From Pseudomonas atagonensis (GTDB lineage Bacteria; Pseudomonadota; Gammaproteobacteria; Pseudomonadales; Pseudomonadaceae), in NCBI RefSeq assembly GCF_011369485.1, contig NZ_VXCA01000027.1, forward strand, positions 248,001 through 312,000: a stretch of DNA of 64,000 bases. The letters run 5' to 3'. Position 1 is the first letter of the stretch. Each line of letters opens with the position of its first letter. The notes below the pieces were generated by a model. The model did not search any database. It saw only the letters and a list, made by a program, of their open reading frames with translations, and had not been told where the DNA came from. Shown here one piece after another: positions 51,964 to 60,113 of the stretch. The position numbers were made by a program, and so were the translations under genes.

Positions 51964-52692
51964 ATGACTCAGAACATCTACGACGATCCCGAATTTTTCC
52001 AGGGCTACAGCCAGATGAACCGCTCCATCGGCGGCCTCGACGCGGCGCCGGAATGGCCTGCGCTCAGGGCATTATTGCCCTCCATGCACGGTTTGAACGT
52101 TGTCGATCTGGGCTGCGGATATGGCTGGTTCAGCCGCTGGGCCAGTGATCACGGCGCGGCCAATGTGCTGGGGCTGGACGTTTCGGAAAAAATGCTGGAG
52201 CGGGCGCGCACCACCACGTCGGCGGCAAATATTCGTTATGAGCGCGCCGACCTTGAGCAACTTGATGTGCCCGCGTGCAGTTTCGATCTGGCTTACAGCT
52301 CTCTGGCGCTGCACTACATCAAGGATCTGCCGGGATTGTTTGCCCACCTGTACACGGCACTGAAACCGGGTTCGTATTTCGTGTTTTCCATCGAGCATCC
52401 GATCTTCATGGCGCCACGCAATCCGGGCTGGCTGATCGACAGCGAAGGTCACAAGCGCTGGCCGCTGGACAGTTATCAGATGGAGGGTGAGCGCGTGACC
52501 AACTGGTTGGCGGAGGGTGTGATCAAACAACATCGTACCGTCGGGACACTACTCAACTCGTTGATTGCTGCCGGTTTCAGCATTCTTCATGTCAACGAAT
52601 GGGGACCCAATGATGCCGAGGTGGCGGCGCAACCCGCACTGGCGGAAGAACGGGAACGGCCAATGATGATGCTCGTGGCCGTGCAACGCTGA
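51964..52692 (+). CDS. Class I SAM-dependent methyltransferase
   Basis: 242 residues from the ATG at 51964 (MTQNIYDDPEFFQGYSQMNRS); the frame is open upstream without conserved sequence. SAM motif I is VVDLGCGYGWFSRWA near residues 46-60, followed by GLDVSEKMLERA. It is of the Methyltransf_11 group acting on small molecules; substrate unknown. The only likely ribosome site (GAGCACTTGCCCC) is weak. It converges on tam, with a REP-like hairpin between. Confidence 0.88.
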   Translation: MTQNIYDDPEFFQGYSQMNRSIGGLDAAPEWPALRALLPSMHGLNVVDLGCGYGWFSRWASDHGAANVLGLDVSEKMLERARTTTSAANIRYERADLEQLDVPACSFDLAYSSLALHYIKDLPGLFAHLYTALKPGSYFVFSIEHPIFMAPRNPGWLIDSEGHKRWPLDSYQMEGERVTNWLAEGVIKQHRTVGTLLNSLIAAGFSILHVNEWGPNDAEVAAQPALAEERERPMMMLVAVQR

Positions 52693-52712
52693 GCCAAAAA
52701 CCGTCGCTGACT

Positions 52713-52742
52713 TGTGGCGAGGAAGCTTGCTCCCTCGCCACA
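52713..52742. repeat. REP-like palindrome between two methyltransferase genes
   Basis: TGTGGCGAGGAAGC and its near complement GCTTGCTCCCTCGCCACA form a hairpin. The wording resembles the third common Pseudomonas REP type (GTGGCGAGGGAGCTTGCTCCC). It may serve both genes as a transcript end. Confidence 0.7.
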
Positions 52743-52747
52743 GATGC

Positions 52748-53518
52748 TTAATGTGTCGCGACGATAAACAATCGGGGGAATGGCAACAGAACCGAGCCAT
52801 CCGCCAATGGCGGATAAGCCTTCCCGACTTCAGCCAGATACTGTTCCAGGTACTGCGCTTTTTCCGCCTCGGTCAGCGGACTCAAGAACGGAATCAATCC
52901 GCTGCCCTTGAACCACTCCACCACTCCCGCCGCACCGCCAGCCAATTGATGGTGATAGGTCGTACGCCACACATCGACCCGCGCACAGTGTGGCCGCAAC
53001 ATCGAAAAGTAATCGCTGGCACTCGCCATGTCGGTTCGCTGTCCGGCAGCGCCGGTGAGCTTGCTGGCCCAAGGGCCGTTCGCGGCGACTTCACGCATGA
53101 GCCGATGGGAAGACTCGTTGAGGTTATCCGGCATCTGAATCGCCAGACTGCCACCCGCTGAAAGCTTGCCTGCCAGTCTCGGCAGCAACACGGCGTGATC
53201 CGGTATCCACTGCAGCACAGCGTTGGCGAAGATCACGTCAAACGGTCCTTTGTCAGCCCATTGGTCAATCTCGGCCACCTCGAACTTCACCTGCGGCAGA
53301 CGCTTGCGCGCGGCCTCGATCATGTCCCGTGAACTGTCCAGACCACTGACCGCAGCCCCTGGAAAACGCTCGACCAGCAGCTCCGTCGAGTTGCCCGGGC
53401 CACAACCGATATCGACCACCGTATGTGCGTGCGCCGTGGGAATGGCTGCCAGCAGGTCGCGAGCCGGGCGGGTGCGTTCATCTTCAAAAGCGACGTATTG
53501 TTTGGCGGACCAACTCAT
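52748..53518 (-). CDS. tam: Trans-aconitate 2-methyltransferase
   Basis: 256 residues from the ATG at 53518 (MSWSAKQYVAFEDERTRPARDLLAAI), which is the family's N-terminal signature; the usual Tam length is about 255. SAM motif VVDIGCGPGNSTELL at ~35-49 and FDVIFANAVLQWIPDH at ~93-108. It methylates trans-aconitate, an inhibitor formed from cis-aconitate. AGGAGAACGCA precedes the ATG. Convergent with the preceding methyltransferase. Confidence 0.95.
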   Translation of the reverse strand: MSWSAKQYVAFEDERTRPARDLLAAIPTAHAHTVVDIGCGPGNSTELLVERFPGAAVSGLDSSRDMIEAARKRLPQVKFEVAEIDQWADKGPFDVIFANAVLQWIPDHAVLLPRLAGKLSAGGSLAIQMPDNLNESSHRLMREVAANGPWASKLTGAAGQRTDMASASDYFSMLRPHCARVDVWRTTYHHQLAGGAAGVVEWFKGSGLIPFLSPLTEAEKAQYLEQYLAEVGKAYPPLADGSVLLPFPRLFIVATH

Positions 53519-53892
53519 TGCGTTCTCCTGTCGGGGGACATTCCAGCGGTTCGTTACGATACAGGCTGCGCAACGGCCACTTCCAGAGCGACTCATTGCA
53601 AAGGGTGTCGAACGTGTGGCGGCTTATCGCCCAATCATCAATGCCCTGGCGAAAACCGACCGTTTGTCGTACGTGTAAAAAGCGTTTTTGACAGCTTATA
53701 AAATCAACCTATAGTCAATTTGCGGCAGTCGGAAGGAACCCGATTCGTACGATCTCGTGCAAGGAGCACGGCCTGCTCATTTTCCCATGACCGGTGGGTT
53801 CCCCCAGTAGTGTGCTCGCAAAAGCCACACGGCAAGCAAGCTTCGTCGGCCTGGATTGCAGCCCGGCGTTCACTATGAAAAGGAGCGTTACC
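53519..53892. other. Intergenic region between tam and the first PixA/AidA gene
   Basis: 374 bases. The part near 53680-53720 is AT-rich (TTTTGACAGCTTATAAAATCAACC), in which TTGACA at 53688 and TATAAA at 53697 lie too close to form a normal promoter pair; TATAGT at 53711 is 17 bases from TTGACA, and gives a near-consensus sigma-70 promoter for the downstream gene. A short open frame before 53678 shows no recognisable protein. Confidence 0.5.
53688..53716 (+). promoter_or_regulatory. Near-consensus sigma-70 promoter for the PixA/AidA pair
   Basis: TTGACA, 17 bases, TATAGT on the plus strand, about 177 bases upstream of the first PixA/AidA ATG. It is the best sigma-70 match seen by eye in the window. 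Confidence 0.6.
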
Positions 53893-54396
53893 ATGTCTCG
53901 AGTGACCGACATTCTGGTTTCCATCGACACCGAAACCATTCTGAAAAAGTATCCGAACATTAGCAAGGACCCGAAAAATCCGACTCTGATCGACTGGCAT
54001 CATGTATACATGGTCACCAATCAGGACAACGTCGTCAGTGGCCAGGCCGGTGGCGAACTGGACCTCAAGGCGCAGGTCGGCGACCTGATCCGCTGGCGCG
54101 AAACCAGCCTGTCGCAAAGCTTCGAACAAGCCGTGATTTTTTACAAATTCATCGGTAACCAGGGAGACGATCTGATCTCTCCACCCTCGCCACGCAAGGC
54201 TACGGCCTGCGTTGCGGTGCCAAACACTAGTAACCCATCCGTACCGAGCTGCCAGAAAGTCGACAACCATTACTGGTCGTCGGAAACCCTTTCCTGCGGC
54301 CGCGTGACCTATCACTTCCACTTCCTGATCGTGGATCGCAATTGCCAGATCATCGGCTGCTGCTCGTGGGATCCGTTCATTTCCATCCACAACTGA
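53893..54396 (+). CDS. PixA/AidA family protein (inclusion-body family), first copy
   Basis: 167 residues from the ATG at 53893, with AAAGGAG upstream at a good distance. The layout is that of the PixA/AidA family: N-terminal VTDILVSIDTETILKKYPN, the loop PTLIDWHHVYMVTNQDNVVSGQAGGELDLKA split over two strands, and C-terminal YHFHFLIVDRNCQIIGCCSWDPFISI. Family members include PixA of Xenorhabdus, which forms cytosolic inclusions, and quorum-sensing-controlled AidA of Burkholderia/Ralstonia. No signal peptide. A second, diverged member follows. Confidence 0.88.
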   Translation: MSRVTDILVSIDTETILKKYPNISKDPKNPTLIDWHHVYMVTNQDNVVSGQAGGELDLKAQVGDLIRWRETSLSQSFEQAVIFYKFIGNQGDDLISPPSPRKATACVAVPNTSNPSVPSCQKVDNHYWSSETLSCGRVTYHFHFLIVDRNCQIIGCCSWDPFISIHN

Positions 54397-54517
54397 TGAT
54401 GACCCGGGCCACTCGGCAACGTCGGGCCCAACCGATCCGCTGCCGCCCGGCCGCAACAGGATGTCGCGCCCTGGCCGATGCGACCGCCCGATTGCGCCAC
54501 CATCATGAAAGGAATCC

Positions 54518-55060
54518 ATGATGACTTCCGAACCGATCCCGTCCCCCTCAACCACCCTGAACAATGCACACAGCGTGTTGCTGATCTTCGATGCCGAATC
54601 CGTTCTTGCGCGCTACCCGACCCCCAGTCTGGATGCCACCAAACCGACGACCATCAGCGATGGATTGGTGTTTTTCGCCACTGGAAACACTTCGAAAGAA
54701 ATAGCTATAAATGACAGTAATGTCACGCTACCGGTCGTAATCGGGCGTGATATCCATTTTCGCGGACGCTCCGTCAGCCTGATCGCCGAACACAGCGTGG
54801 TTATCTACGATATGACCGTCGCCGCCGACAGCGTCCTGTCCGCCCCTCAGCTGCAAGTTCGCCCAGGCCTGACCGTGCCCGCCCCCAACCCCGAACACCC
54901 GACAACTCCCGCCAGCGGCAAGGCTGATGATCACTTCTGGGCCTGCACCACCAAGGCATTCGGCATTGCCTCATGCGAGCTGAGCTTCATTCTGGTCAAC
55001 CAGCAATGTGAAGCGCAGGGATATTTCCGCTGGGAGGTCGAGATAGAGATCAAGGCTTGA
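54518..55060 (+). CDS. PixA/AidA family protein, second copy
   Basis: 180 residues from the ATG at 54518 or 179 from the adjacent ATG at 54521, which is better spaced from AAAGGA. Same family as the preceding gene: AHSVLLIFDAESVLARYPTPS at the start and DDHFWACTTKAFGIASCELSFILVNQQCEAQGYFRWEVEIEI at the end, but only limited identity between the two. The central part is divergent. Likely co-transcribed with the first copy (121-base gap) and ended by the hairpin at 55078. Confidence 0.85.
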   Translation: MMTSEPIPSPSTTLNNAHSVLLIFDAESVLARYPTPSLDATKPTTISDGLVFFATGNTSKEIAINDSNVTLPVVIGRDIHFRGRSVSLIAEHSVVIYDMTVAADSVLSAPQLQVRPGLTVPAPNPEHPTTPASGKADDHFWACTTKAFGIASCELSFILVNQQCEAQGYFRWEVEIEIKA

Positions 55061-55077
55061 GACTACGCAAAAGAGAG

Positions 55078-55098
55078 CCGGTCGAGAGGCCGGCTTTT
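55078..55098 (+). terminator. Terminator after the PixA/AidA pair
   Basis: Hairpin GCCGG-TCGAGAGG-CCGGC followed by TTTT, 17 bases after the stop codon. Confidence 0.75.
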
Positions 55099-55182
55099 CA
55101 TGGACAAACTCCCGTAACCGTAGAATTTTCACAACGCCGTCAGTGTCTGAATGTCAGGCACTCCCCAATAAGGAACACGGCA

Positions 55183-55593
55183 ATGAAATTCGCAAAGATT
55201 TCGCAGACCCTCGCCATGTGGGCGGGCAGTCCCAAGACGTTTATGGGGGCGTTGATCCTGATTGGGTTGTGGGGATTGAGCGGGCCGTTTTTTCAGTTCA
55301 ACGATACGTGGCAACTGATCATCAATACCTCGACCACGATCATCACGTTTCTGATGGTGTTCCTGATCCAGAACACGCAGAACCGCGACACTGACATCCT
55401 GCATCTCAAGCTCGATGAACTGCTGCGGGTCAACAAGGAAGCACAGAACGCGATGCTTGGGCTGGAATCGCTGGATCTCAAGCAACTGGAAGCCCTGCGC
55501 AAGCATTACCGCGCGATGGGTGAGAACGAGGTGTTTAACCTTGAGGGGCTGGGCGAGAAAAGCAAGCCGAAGCAGGATTTGAACGACTGTTGA
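55183..55593 (+). CDS. Low-affinity iron permease family protein
   Basis: 136 residues from the ATG at 55183, with AAGGAACACGG upstream. Two membrane helices (GALILIGLWGLSGPFFQF near 22-40; LIINTSTTIITFLMVFLIQ near 45-63) and NTQNRDTDILHLKLDELLR, the signature of the Iron_permease (PF04120-like) family. The C-terminal ~50 residues are soluble and charged. The transport role in bacteria is not proven. A terminator hairpin follows. Confidence 0.88.
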   Translation: MKFAKISQTLAMWAGSPKTFMGALILIGLWGLSGPFFQFNDTWQLIINTSTTIITFLMVFLIQNTQNRDTDILHLKLDELLRVNKEAQNAMLGLESLDLKQLEALRKHYRAMGENEVFNLEGLGEKSKPKQDLNDC

Positions 55594-55597
55594 ATCA

Positions 55598-55628
55598 TCA
55601 AAAACGGCGCCATTCGGCGCCGTTCATT
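55598..55628. terminator. Hairpin between the iron-permease-family gene and the DUF4142 gene
   Basis: AACGGCGCC-ATTC-GGCGCCGTT preceded by AAA and followed by CATTTC, between two convergent genes. Strong stem, weak T-run. Confidence 0.7.
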
Positions 55629-55641
55629 TCAATCCCGGGCA

Positions 55642-56145
55642 TCAGCGACTGGCTTGCAGCGCCCGGGCCATTTCCAGGTGAGTCTGCAACTTGGGCAGGG
55701 TTTCATCAGCAAACGCTTTGATCTCCGGTACATCGGTGGTCTGCGCTTCCTGCTGGATCTGCTGGATGGCTTCTTCGGTGGCTTTGACCTGACTGGCGGC
55801 GTAGGCCTGATCGAACGTTGCGCCGTCCGTGACTTGCGGCATCAGCGCCTTGGCCTTGTCGGCGATTTCCTCGCGGGGCGCGACCGGCAGATCAAGCTTT
55901 TTGGCGATTTTGGCCAGGTGCTGATTGGCCGTGGTGCGGTCGTTGATGACGACAATGGTGTAATCCTTGACCTCTTTGGACTCGGATTTCTGGTGGGCCA
56001 GGCGACTGGCTTCAATGTCGGCCATGCCTTTGGCCGAGGCATCGTTGATGAAGTCGGCGGGCGACTGGGCAAAAACACTGGTGGCACACAGTCCCAACAG
56101 GGTGGCAAAACTCGCGTTGCGTATACGGGTGGCCATCCGGCTCAT
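55642..56145 (-). CDS. DUF4142 periplasmic protein
   Basis: A 167-residue protein with a signal peptide (MSRMATRIRNASFATLLGLCATSVFA). The mature part is all-alpha, of the ferritin-like DUF4142 type: DFINDASAKGMADIEASRLAHQKSESKEVKDYTIVVINDR split over two helices, then HLAKIAKKLDLPV. Typically induced by stress; function unknown. AGAAGGAGGG lies just upstream of the ATG region. The KGG gene is on the same strand upstream, with a 75-base gap. Confidence 0.9.
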   Translation of the reverse strand: MSRMATRIRNASFATLLGLCATSVFAQSPADFINDASAKGMADIEASRLAHQKSESKEVKDYTIVVINDRTTANQHLAKIAKKLDLPVAPREEIADKAKALMPQVTDGATFDQAYAASQVKATEEAIQQIQQEAQTTDVPEIKAFADETLPKLQTHLEMARALQASR

Positions 56146-56220
56146 GGTCGCGCCCTCCTTCTAGCAAAATTCAAGCGGGAGCTTGCGCCCCCGCCTCTCA
56201 ATCAAAACAACCTTCACCGA

Positions 56221-56376
56221 CTACTTCGATTTCTGAGCGGGTTTGCGGCCCATTGTTTTCGAAGACTCTTTATCGACCGTCGTTGTGGTGGTTTTCCCAC
56301 CTTTGCGACCGGCTTCAGAAGCCTTCGTTCGATCGTTGGCGAAGTTTCCCGAGTTCGAGTTTCTTGAATTAGGCAT
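56221..56376 (-). CDS. Small KGG-repeat stress protein (GsiB/YciG-like)
   Basis: A 51-residue basic hydrophilic protein, ATG at 56376 to TAG at 56221. The sequence includes SGNFANDRTKASEAGRKGG, the KGG motif of stress-induced bacterial acidophilic repeat proteins such as E. coli YciG. AGAGGTAGAG precedes the ATG. These proteins are often under general-stress control and linked to motility or desiccation, but no direct role is established. Same strand as the DUF4142 gene, so possibly a stress pair. Confidence 0.85.
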   Translation of the reverse strand: MPNSRNSNSGNFANDRTKASEAGRKGGKTTTTTVDKESSKTMGRKPAQKSK

Positions 56377-56491
56377 GATTCTCTACCTCTTGGTATTGAT
56401 CGTGGCGAGCAGGTGCCCGCCTAGATTGAGAATTTTCTGGCCGCCAAAGGTTTAGAAAAGTTGCCGTCGCCGCGACGAACGGTGCGCGAGG

Positions 56492-57841
56492 TCAGCTATC
56501 CAGCGCTTGATGATTTCGCCGTTTGGCGGCGTACATGGCCTGGTCGGCGTGGCGAAACAATTGCTGCTCTTCACTGCCATGTTCCGGAAAGCGCGCAACG
56601 CCAATGCTCGGTTCGATGTGCAGGTTATGGCCGTCCAGGCGCATCGGTTGTACCAGCACCTGTCGGATCTTTAGCGCCACGCTGTCGGCATCTTCGGCGG
56701 CATGAACGCTGTGCAGCAACACCACGAATTCGTCACCGCCGATCCGCGCCACGGTATCGGTTTCCCGCACGCAACCCTTGAGGCGGTTGGCCACGGTCTG
56801 CAGGAGCATGTCACCGACGGCATGGCCCAGTGTGTCGTTGACCTGCTTGAAGCGATCCAGATCGACATACAGCAGCGCCATATGCCCGGATTCCTCGCGG
56901 GCGTGAGCCAAGGCGTCCTTGAGCCGGTCGCGCAACAGTTCACGATTGGGCAATTGCGTCAGTTGATCGTACTGCGCCATGCGCCGCAGCCGCGCATGCA
57001 GTTGCTGGCGTTCGATGGCGGTCGCGACTTGGGCGCAGACGTATTGCAGCAGTTCCTTGTCCTGCTCGGTGTAGCGTTCAGCGCCAGGCAGGCTTTTGAC
57101 GATCAGCGCGCCAATGGTGCCGTTTTTCGAGTTCAGCGGCACGCCCAGCCAGCAAGGTGAATTCTGCCCGGCCACCAGTGCGGCGAAATCCGCTGGCGAA
57201 TCGGCGCTGTCCGGTGTCAGAAGAATCGGCTGACCACTGCGGATCACCTCCGCACACAAGCGCCCCGTCACCGTCCCCGGCTGCTCGGGCTGCAACTCGT
57301 GATCATCAACGTGATAGGGGAAATTCAGCTGGGCGCAGTGTTCATCGTAGAGCGCCACCGAGAAGTTCATGGCCGGCAGCCACTCGCCAATGATCAGGTG
57401 GATGCGCTTGAACAACGCCAGCAGATCCTCTGCGGCGTGCGCCGCTTCTGAAATGGCGTACAGCGCTGCTTGCCGGGATTCGGCCTGCTTGCGCTCGGTG
57501 ATGTCACGGGCGACGGCGATACGCAGTTGATCGACCTCCGACCAGCGCGCTGACCAGAGAATGTGCGCGACGCTGCCGTCCTTGCGCACATAGCGGTTTT
57601 CGAAATTGTGTTTCGGCTCGCCGCCCATGATCTCGCCGGCCGCCGCCAGGGTGCGTTGGCGATCAGCCGGGTGCACCAACTCGATCATCGGCTGGCCGAT
57701 CAGCTCTTCAGGGGTGTAGCCGAAAATACGCTCGCAGGCGGCGCTGACAAAAACGAAGCGGCCCTGCCTGTCCACCGCGCAAACGGCGTCCAGCAACAAA
57801 TCGATGTAACTCGCCAGCGGCGCGGAGTTTCGGCTTTCCAT
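56492..57841 (-). CDS. PAS-GAF-GGDEF diguanylate cyclase
   Basis: A 449-residue soluble protein. PAS domain (about 10-125; FGYTPEELIGQPMIELVHPADR) with PAC segment, GAF domain (~140-285; PCWLGVPLNSKNGTIGALIV), then GGDEF (~290-445). The active site is an intact GGDEF, with RETD five residues upstream as the feedback-inhibition site. It should form cyclic-di-GMP under control of a cytosolic signal. Single gene on the minus strand. Confidence 0.93.
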   Translation of the reverse strand: MESRNSAPLASYIDLLLDAVCAVDRQGRFVFVSAACERIFGYTPEELIGQPMIELVHPADRQRTLAAAGEIMGGEPKHNFENRYVRKDGSVAHILWSARWSEVDQLRIAVARDITERKQAESRQAALYAISEAAHAAEDLLALFKRIHLIIGEWLPAMNFSVALYDEHCAQLNFPYHVDDHELQPEQPGTVTGRLCAEVIRSGQPILLTPDSADSPADFAALVAGQNSPCWLGVPLNSKNGTIGALIVKSLPGAERYTEQDKELLQYVCAQVATAIERQQLHARLRRMAQYDQLTQLPNRELLRDRLKDALAHAREESGHMALLYVDLDRFKQVNDTLGHAVGDMLLQTVANRLKGCVRETDTVARIGGDEFVVLLHSVHAAEDADSVALKIRQVLVQPMRLDGHNLHIEPSIGVARFPEHGSEEQQLFRHADQAMYAAKRRNHQALDS

Positions 57842-57928
57842 GGTTCAGCGTGGGTTTCCGGGCAATGCAGCACTCATCCACCATCCCTGACCTGTCGGTT
57901 GCGCATCCCTGCACGCAAACACGCAACA

Positions 57929-58567
57929 TCAAGCCTTGTTCGGCATCAGCCCCGGCAACGCATGCACCAGCGCGTTGATGGCGAAACCGATGAACATCAC
58001 CCCGCACAATCGGGTGATCAGCAACTCGTGACGCTGGTACAGCGTGCGCACCCGCTGCGCGCCGACGATGCCAATGAGAATAGCGTAGGCCAGCAACCCG
58101 CCGAGGAAACTCAAGGCAATCAGCGCTGGCAGCATCGACCAGTTGAGCAGTTCGGCGCGACTCGACAGCAGCGCGGTAAACGTCGCCACCGCCACCGGAT
58201 AGGCCTTGGGATTGGTCAGGCCGAACAGAATGCCGTGCCAGAACGGTTTGCGCGCCGCGCCTTGCGGCTCATCACCGCTGCGACGTTGCGCCCGTACCGC
58301 GCGCCAGCCAAGCCAGAACAGGTACAGACCGCTGAGCACGCCCAACACGTCAAATGCACTGCTGCCGATTTCCCGCGCACCGACAATCGCGATCAGCGCC
58401 GTGCTGCACCAGACCACATCACCGAGCAGATGCCCGCAGAGAAACCCGGCTCCGGCCCGCCGCCCATGGGCCGCGCCAATGCCGAACACCGCGAGGACAC
58501 CCGGCCCCGGGGTAATCCCGTAGATAAAACCCGAGGCCAGAACGGCCATTAGCAACGATGGAGTCAT
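57929..58567 (-). CDS. LysE-family translocator
   Basis: A 212-residue membrane protein with about six helices. The N-terminal signature is GFIYGITPGPGVLAVFGIGAAHGRRAG, the LysE/RhtB family motif (TPGPxxL). Members export amino acids or related metabolites with the proton gradient. Substrate unknown. It begins 61 bases from the fosA-like gene end on the same strand. Confidence 0.93.
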   Translation of the reverse strand: MTPSLLMAVLASGFIYGITPGPGVLAVFGIGAAHGRRAGAGFLCGHLLGDVVWCSTALIAIVGAREIGSSAFDVLGVLSGLYLFWLGWRAVRAQRRSGDEPQGAARKPFWHGILFGLTNPKAYPVAVATFTALLSSRAELLNWSMLPALIALSFLGGLLAYAILIGIVGAQRVRTLYQRHELLITRLCGVMFIGFAINALVHALPGLMPNKA

Positions 58568-58627
58568 GGAAAACCTGCAAGCGCCAGTACACGTGGCCGC
58601 CAGTCTATATCAGGCCAATGTGACGGA

Positions 58628-59044
58628 TCACTGCTCGTCGTAAAAACGCATGCCCGAGTACGGTTTCTGCCGACACGCTGCCAGTCGCGAAGCAAGATCA
58701 CCAACGTGGACTTCGAGCTTGTGACCATCAGGATCGAGAAAGTAGAACGACGCACCTTCGCTGCGGTTATCCCGCCATTCACGTACGTTGGCCGCTTTTA
58801 GCTGCTCAATGAACGAAAGGAAGTCCTCTGCACTCAGGCTGAAGGCGTAATGGGTGTAGTCGGCAGCCGGCTCGGTGGCGCGTCGCGCATCCAGCGACAG
58901 GCACAACCACAGCCCCGGCAACGACAGATAGGCTCCGGCGTCCCACGTCGCTTCGACGCGCAGATGCAAAACATCGCGATAAAAACCCAGACTGCGCGGC
59001 AGATCGCTGACGGCGAGGGTCAGGTGGTTGAGGCCGGTGAGCAT
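58628..59044 (-). CDS. fosA: Fosfomycin resistance glutathione transferase FosA
   Basis: A 138-residue glyoxalase-fold metalloenzyme. Metal ligands expected for FosA are all visible: His-7 (LTGLNHLTL), His near 64 (DYTHYAF) and Glu near 110 (HKLEVHVGD). NRSEGASFYFLDPDG carries the potassium/substrate-loop residues. It adds glutathione to fosfomycin using Mn(II). Chromosomal fosA genes are usual in Pseudomonas. The secreted-protein gene ends four bases upstream, so the two may be one transcript. Confidence 0.93.
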   Translation of the reverse strand: MLTGLNHLTLAVSDLPRSLGFYRDVLHLRVEATWDAGAYLSLPGLWLCLSLDARRATEPAADYTHYAFSLSAEDFLSFIEQLKAANVREWRDNRSEGASFYFLDPDGHKLEVHVGDLASRLAACRQKPYSGMRFYDEQ

Positions 59045-59048
59045 CGAA

Positions 59049-59765
59049 TCAATAACCTCTGAAGTCTTCAGGCACGACGTATTGCTGGCCGTCGTAGGTC
59101 AGGGTGATCTGGGTCTTCTTCAAGTCGGTCGTTTTCGAAACACACTGACTGCCCGCTTTAGTGTCTTTCGTCTTGCTGCCGCTGGTGGTGATGATCAAAT
59201 CGGCGAAACCGTTGTGACTTGTGCTGCCGATTTCGAGCGTCCTGCGAGTTTTCTTCATATAGCCCTCGCAATCGCTCATGAACTCACCGTGATTCTTGAA
59301 GACGACCAGGCCTTCCAGAACCGGGCGCAGGGTATTGCCTTCGCGGACATACAGCGCCAGATCGGTCTTCTCGTAAGGAGTAGCGCTGGAACTGTGCTCG
59401 AACTTCGAACGCAAGCCAAATGCCCGGATGTCCGGGGCCAGTCGGTAGCGGCCGGTATCGATACGCACATCGTCAAAGCGAACGGCATCGGAGTTGTAAG
59501 CGCCCGGTTTACGGTAAGTGGCGATGGGTTTTGCGTCGCTGGCGTTGACGATCGCCAGATCCAGATCGAGCACCCCGGCATCATCGCCGCCGGAATCGGC
59601 AAGGTACGTGGACTTGACCGAGATCGCCTGATTCGGGAAGGCCGGCCAGACGACACAACGTGACATTGATTGCCCGTCATAGGCCTTGGTGGTGCATGCA
59701 GCCTGAGCTTGAGCGGTGATGGCCAGAAAACCGAGGGTAAAAAGGAGTCTGGTGGGGGTGAGCAT
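59049..59765 (-). CDS. Secreted protein of unknown function
   Basis: A 238-residue protein with a signal peptide (MLTPTRLLFTLGFLAITAQAQA). The mature part is beta-rich, with four cysteines spaced as two likely disulfides (ACTTKAYDGQSMSRCVVWPAFP; SDCEGYMKK; GSQCVSKTT). No family recognised. It ends four bases before fosA, so it is probably first in a transcript with it. It starts at an ATG preceded by AAGGAAGAACC. Confidence 0.7.
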   Translation of the reverse strand: MLTPTRLLFTLGFLAITAQAQAACTTKAYDGQSMSRCVVWPAFPNQAISVKSTYLADSGGDDAGVLDLDLAIVNASDAKPIATYRKPGAYNSDAVRFDDVRIDTGRYRLAPDIRAFGLRSKFEHSSSATPYEKTDLALYVREGNTLRPVLEGLVVFKNHGEFMSDCEGYMKKTRRTLEIGSTSHNGFADLIITTSGSKTKDTKAGSQCVSKTTDLKKTQITLTYDGQQYVVPEDFRGY

Positions 59766-59833
59766 GGTTCTTCCTTGAGCAGATCAGTTACACGATTCGC
59801 TAGACGAATGGCGGTCAGGGCGGAGTATGACGC

Positions 59834-59861
59834 TGTAGTATGCTGCACTACAAACCACTAC
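59834..59861. promoter_or_regulatory. Candidate operator of the RHH/ParE-type pair
   Basis: GTAGTATGCTGCACTAC is an imperfect palindrome, followed by a further CACTAC ten bases later. Ribbon-helix-helix antitoxins usually bind repeated short palindromes at their own promoter. Confidence 0.45.
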
Positions 59862-59873
59862 ACCGAGAACGTC

Positions 59874-60113
59874 ATGTCAGTCATGTCGCTGCGTATCCCT
59901 GACGAAATTGCCGACACGCTCGCCAACCTTGCCAAAGCCACGGGCCGCAGTAAGTCGTACCTTGCAGTTGATGCCCTGCGCGAATACCTCGCGCGGGAGG
60001 CGTGGCAGATCGAGGAAATCCAGAAATCGCTGACAGAGGCCGACGCCGGAGATTTTGCTTCGGCTGATGACGTCAGGGCCATCGCCGAAAAATGGAATGC
60101 CAATGCGCGTTGA
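59874..60113 (+). CDS. Ribbon-helix-helix antitoxin (ParD/CopG-like)
   Basis: 79 residues from the ATG at 59874; a second ATG at 59883 is possible. The N-terminal ribbon-helix-helix is SLRIPDEIADTLANLAKATGRSKSYLAVDALREYLA. The C-terminal half is acidic and would bind the toxin. It overlaps the toxin start by 11 bases or more, as usual for type II pairs. TAGTATGCTGCACTACAAACCACTA just upstream contains an inverted GTAGT..ACTAC repeat that may be the operator. Confidence 0.9.
   Translation: MSVMSLRIPDEIADTLANLAKATGRSKSYLAVDALREYLAREAWQIEEIQKSLTEADAGDFASADDVRAIAEKWNANAR

Noticed and set aside
53528..53701. Gene remnant between tam and the first PixA/AidA gene
   Set aside because: Several short frames are open but none gives a recognisable protein fragment and none has a good ribosome site.
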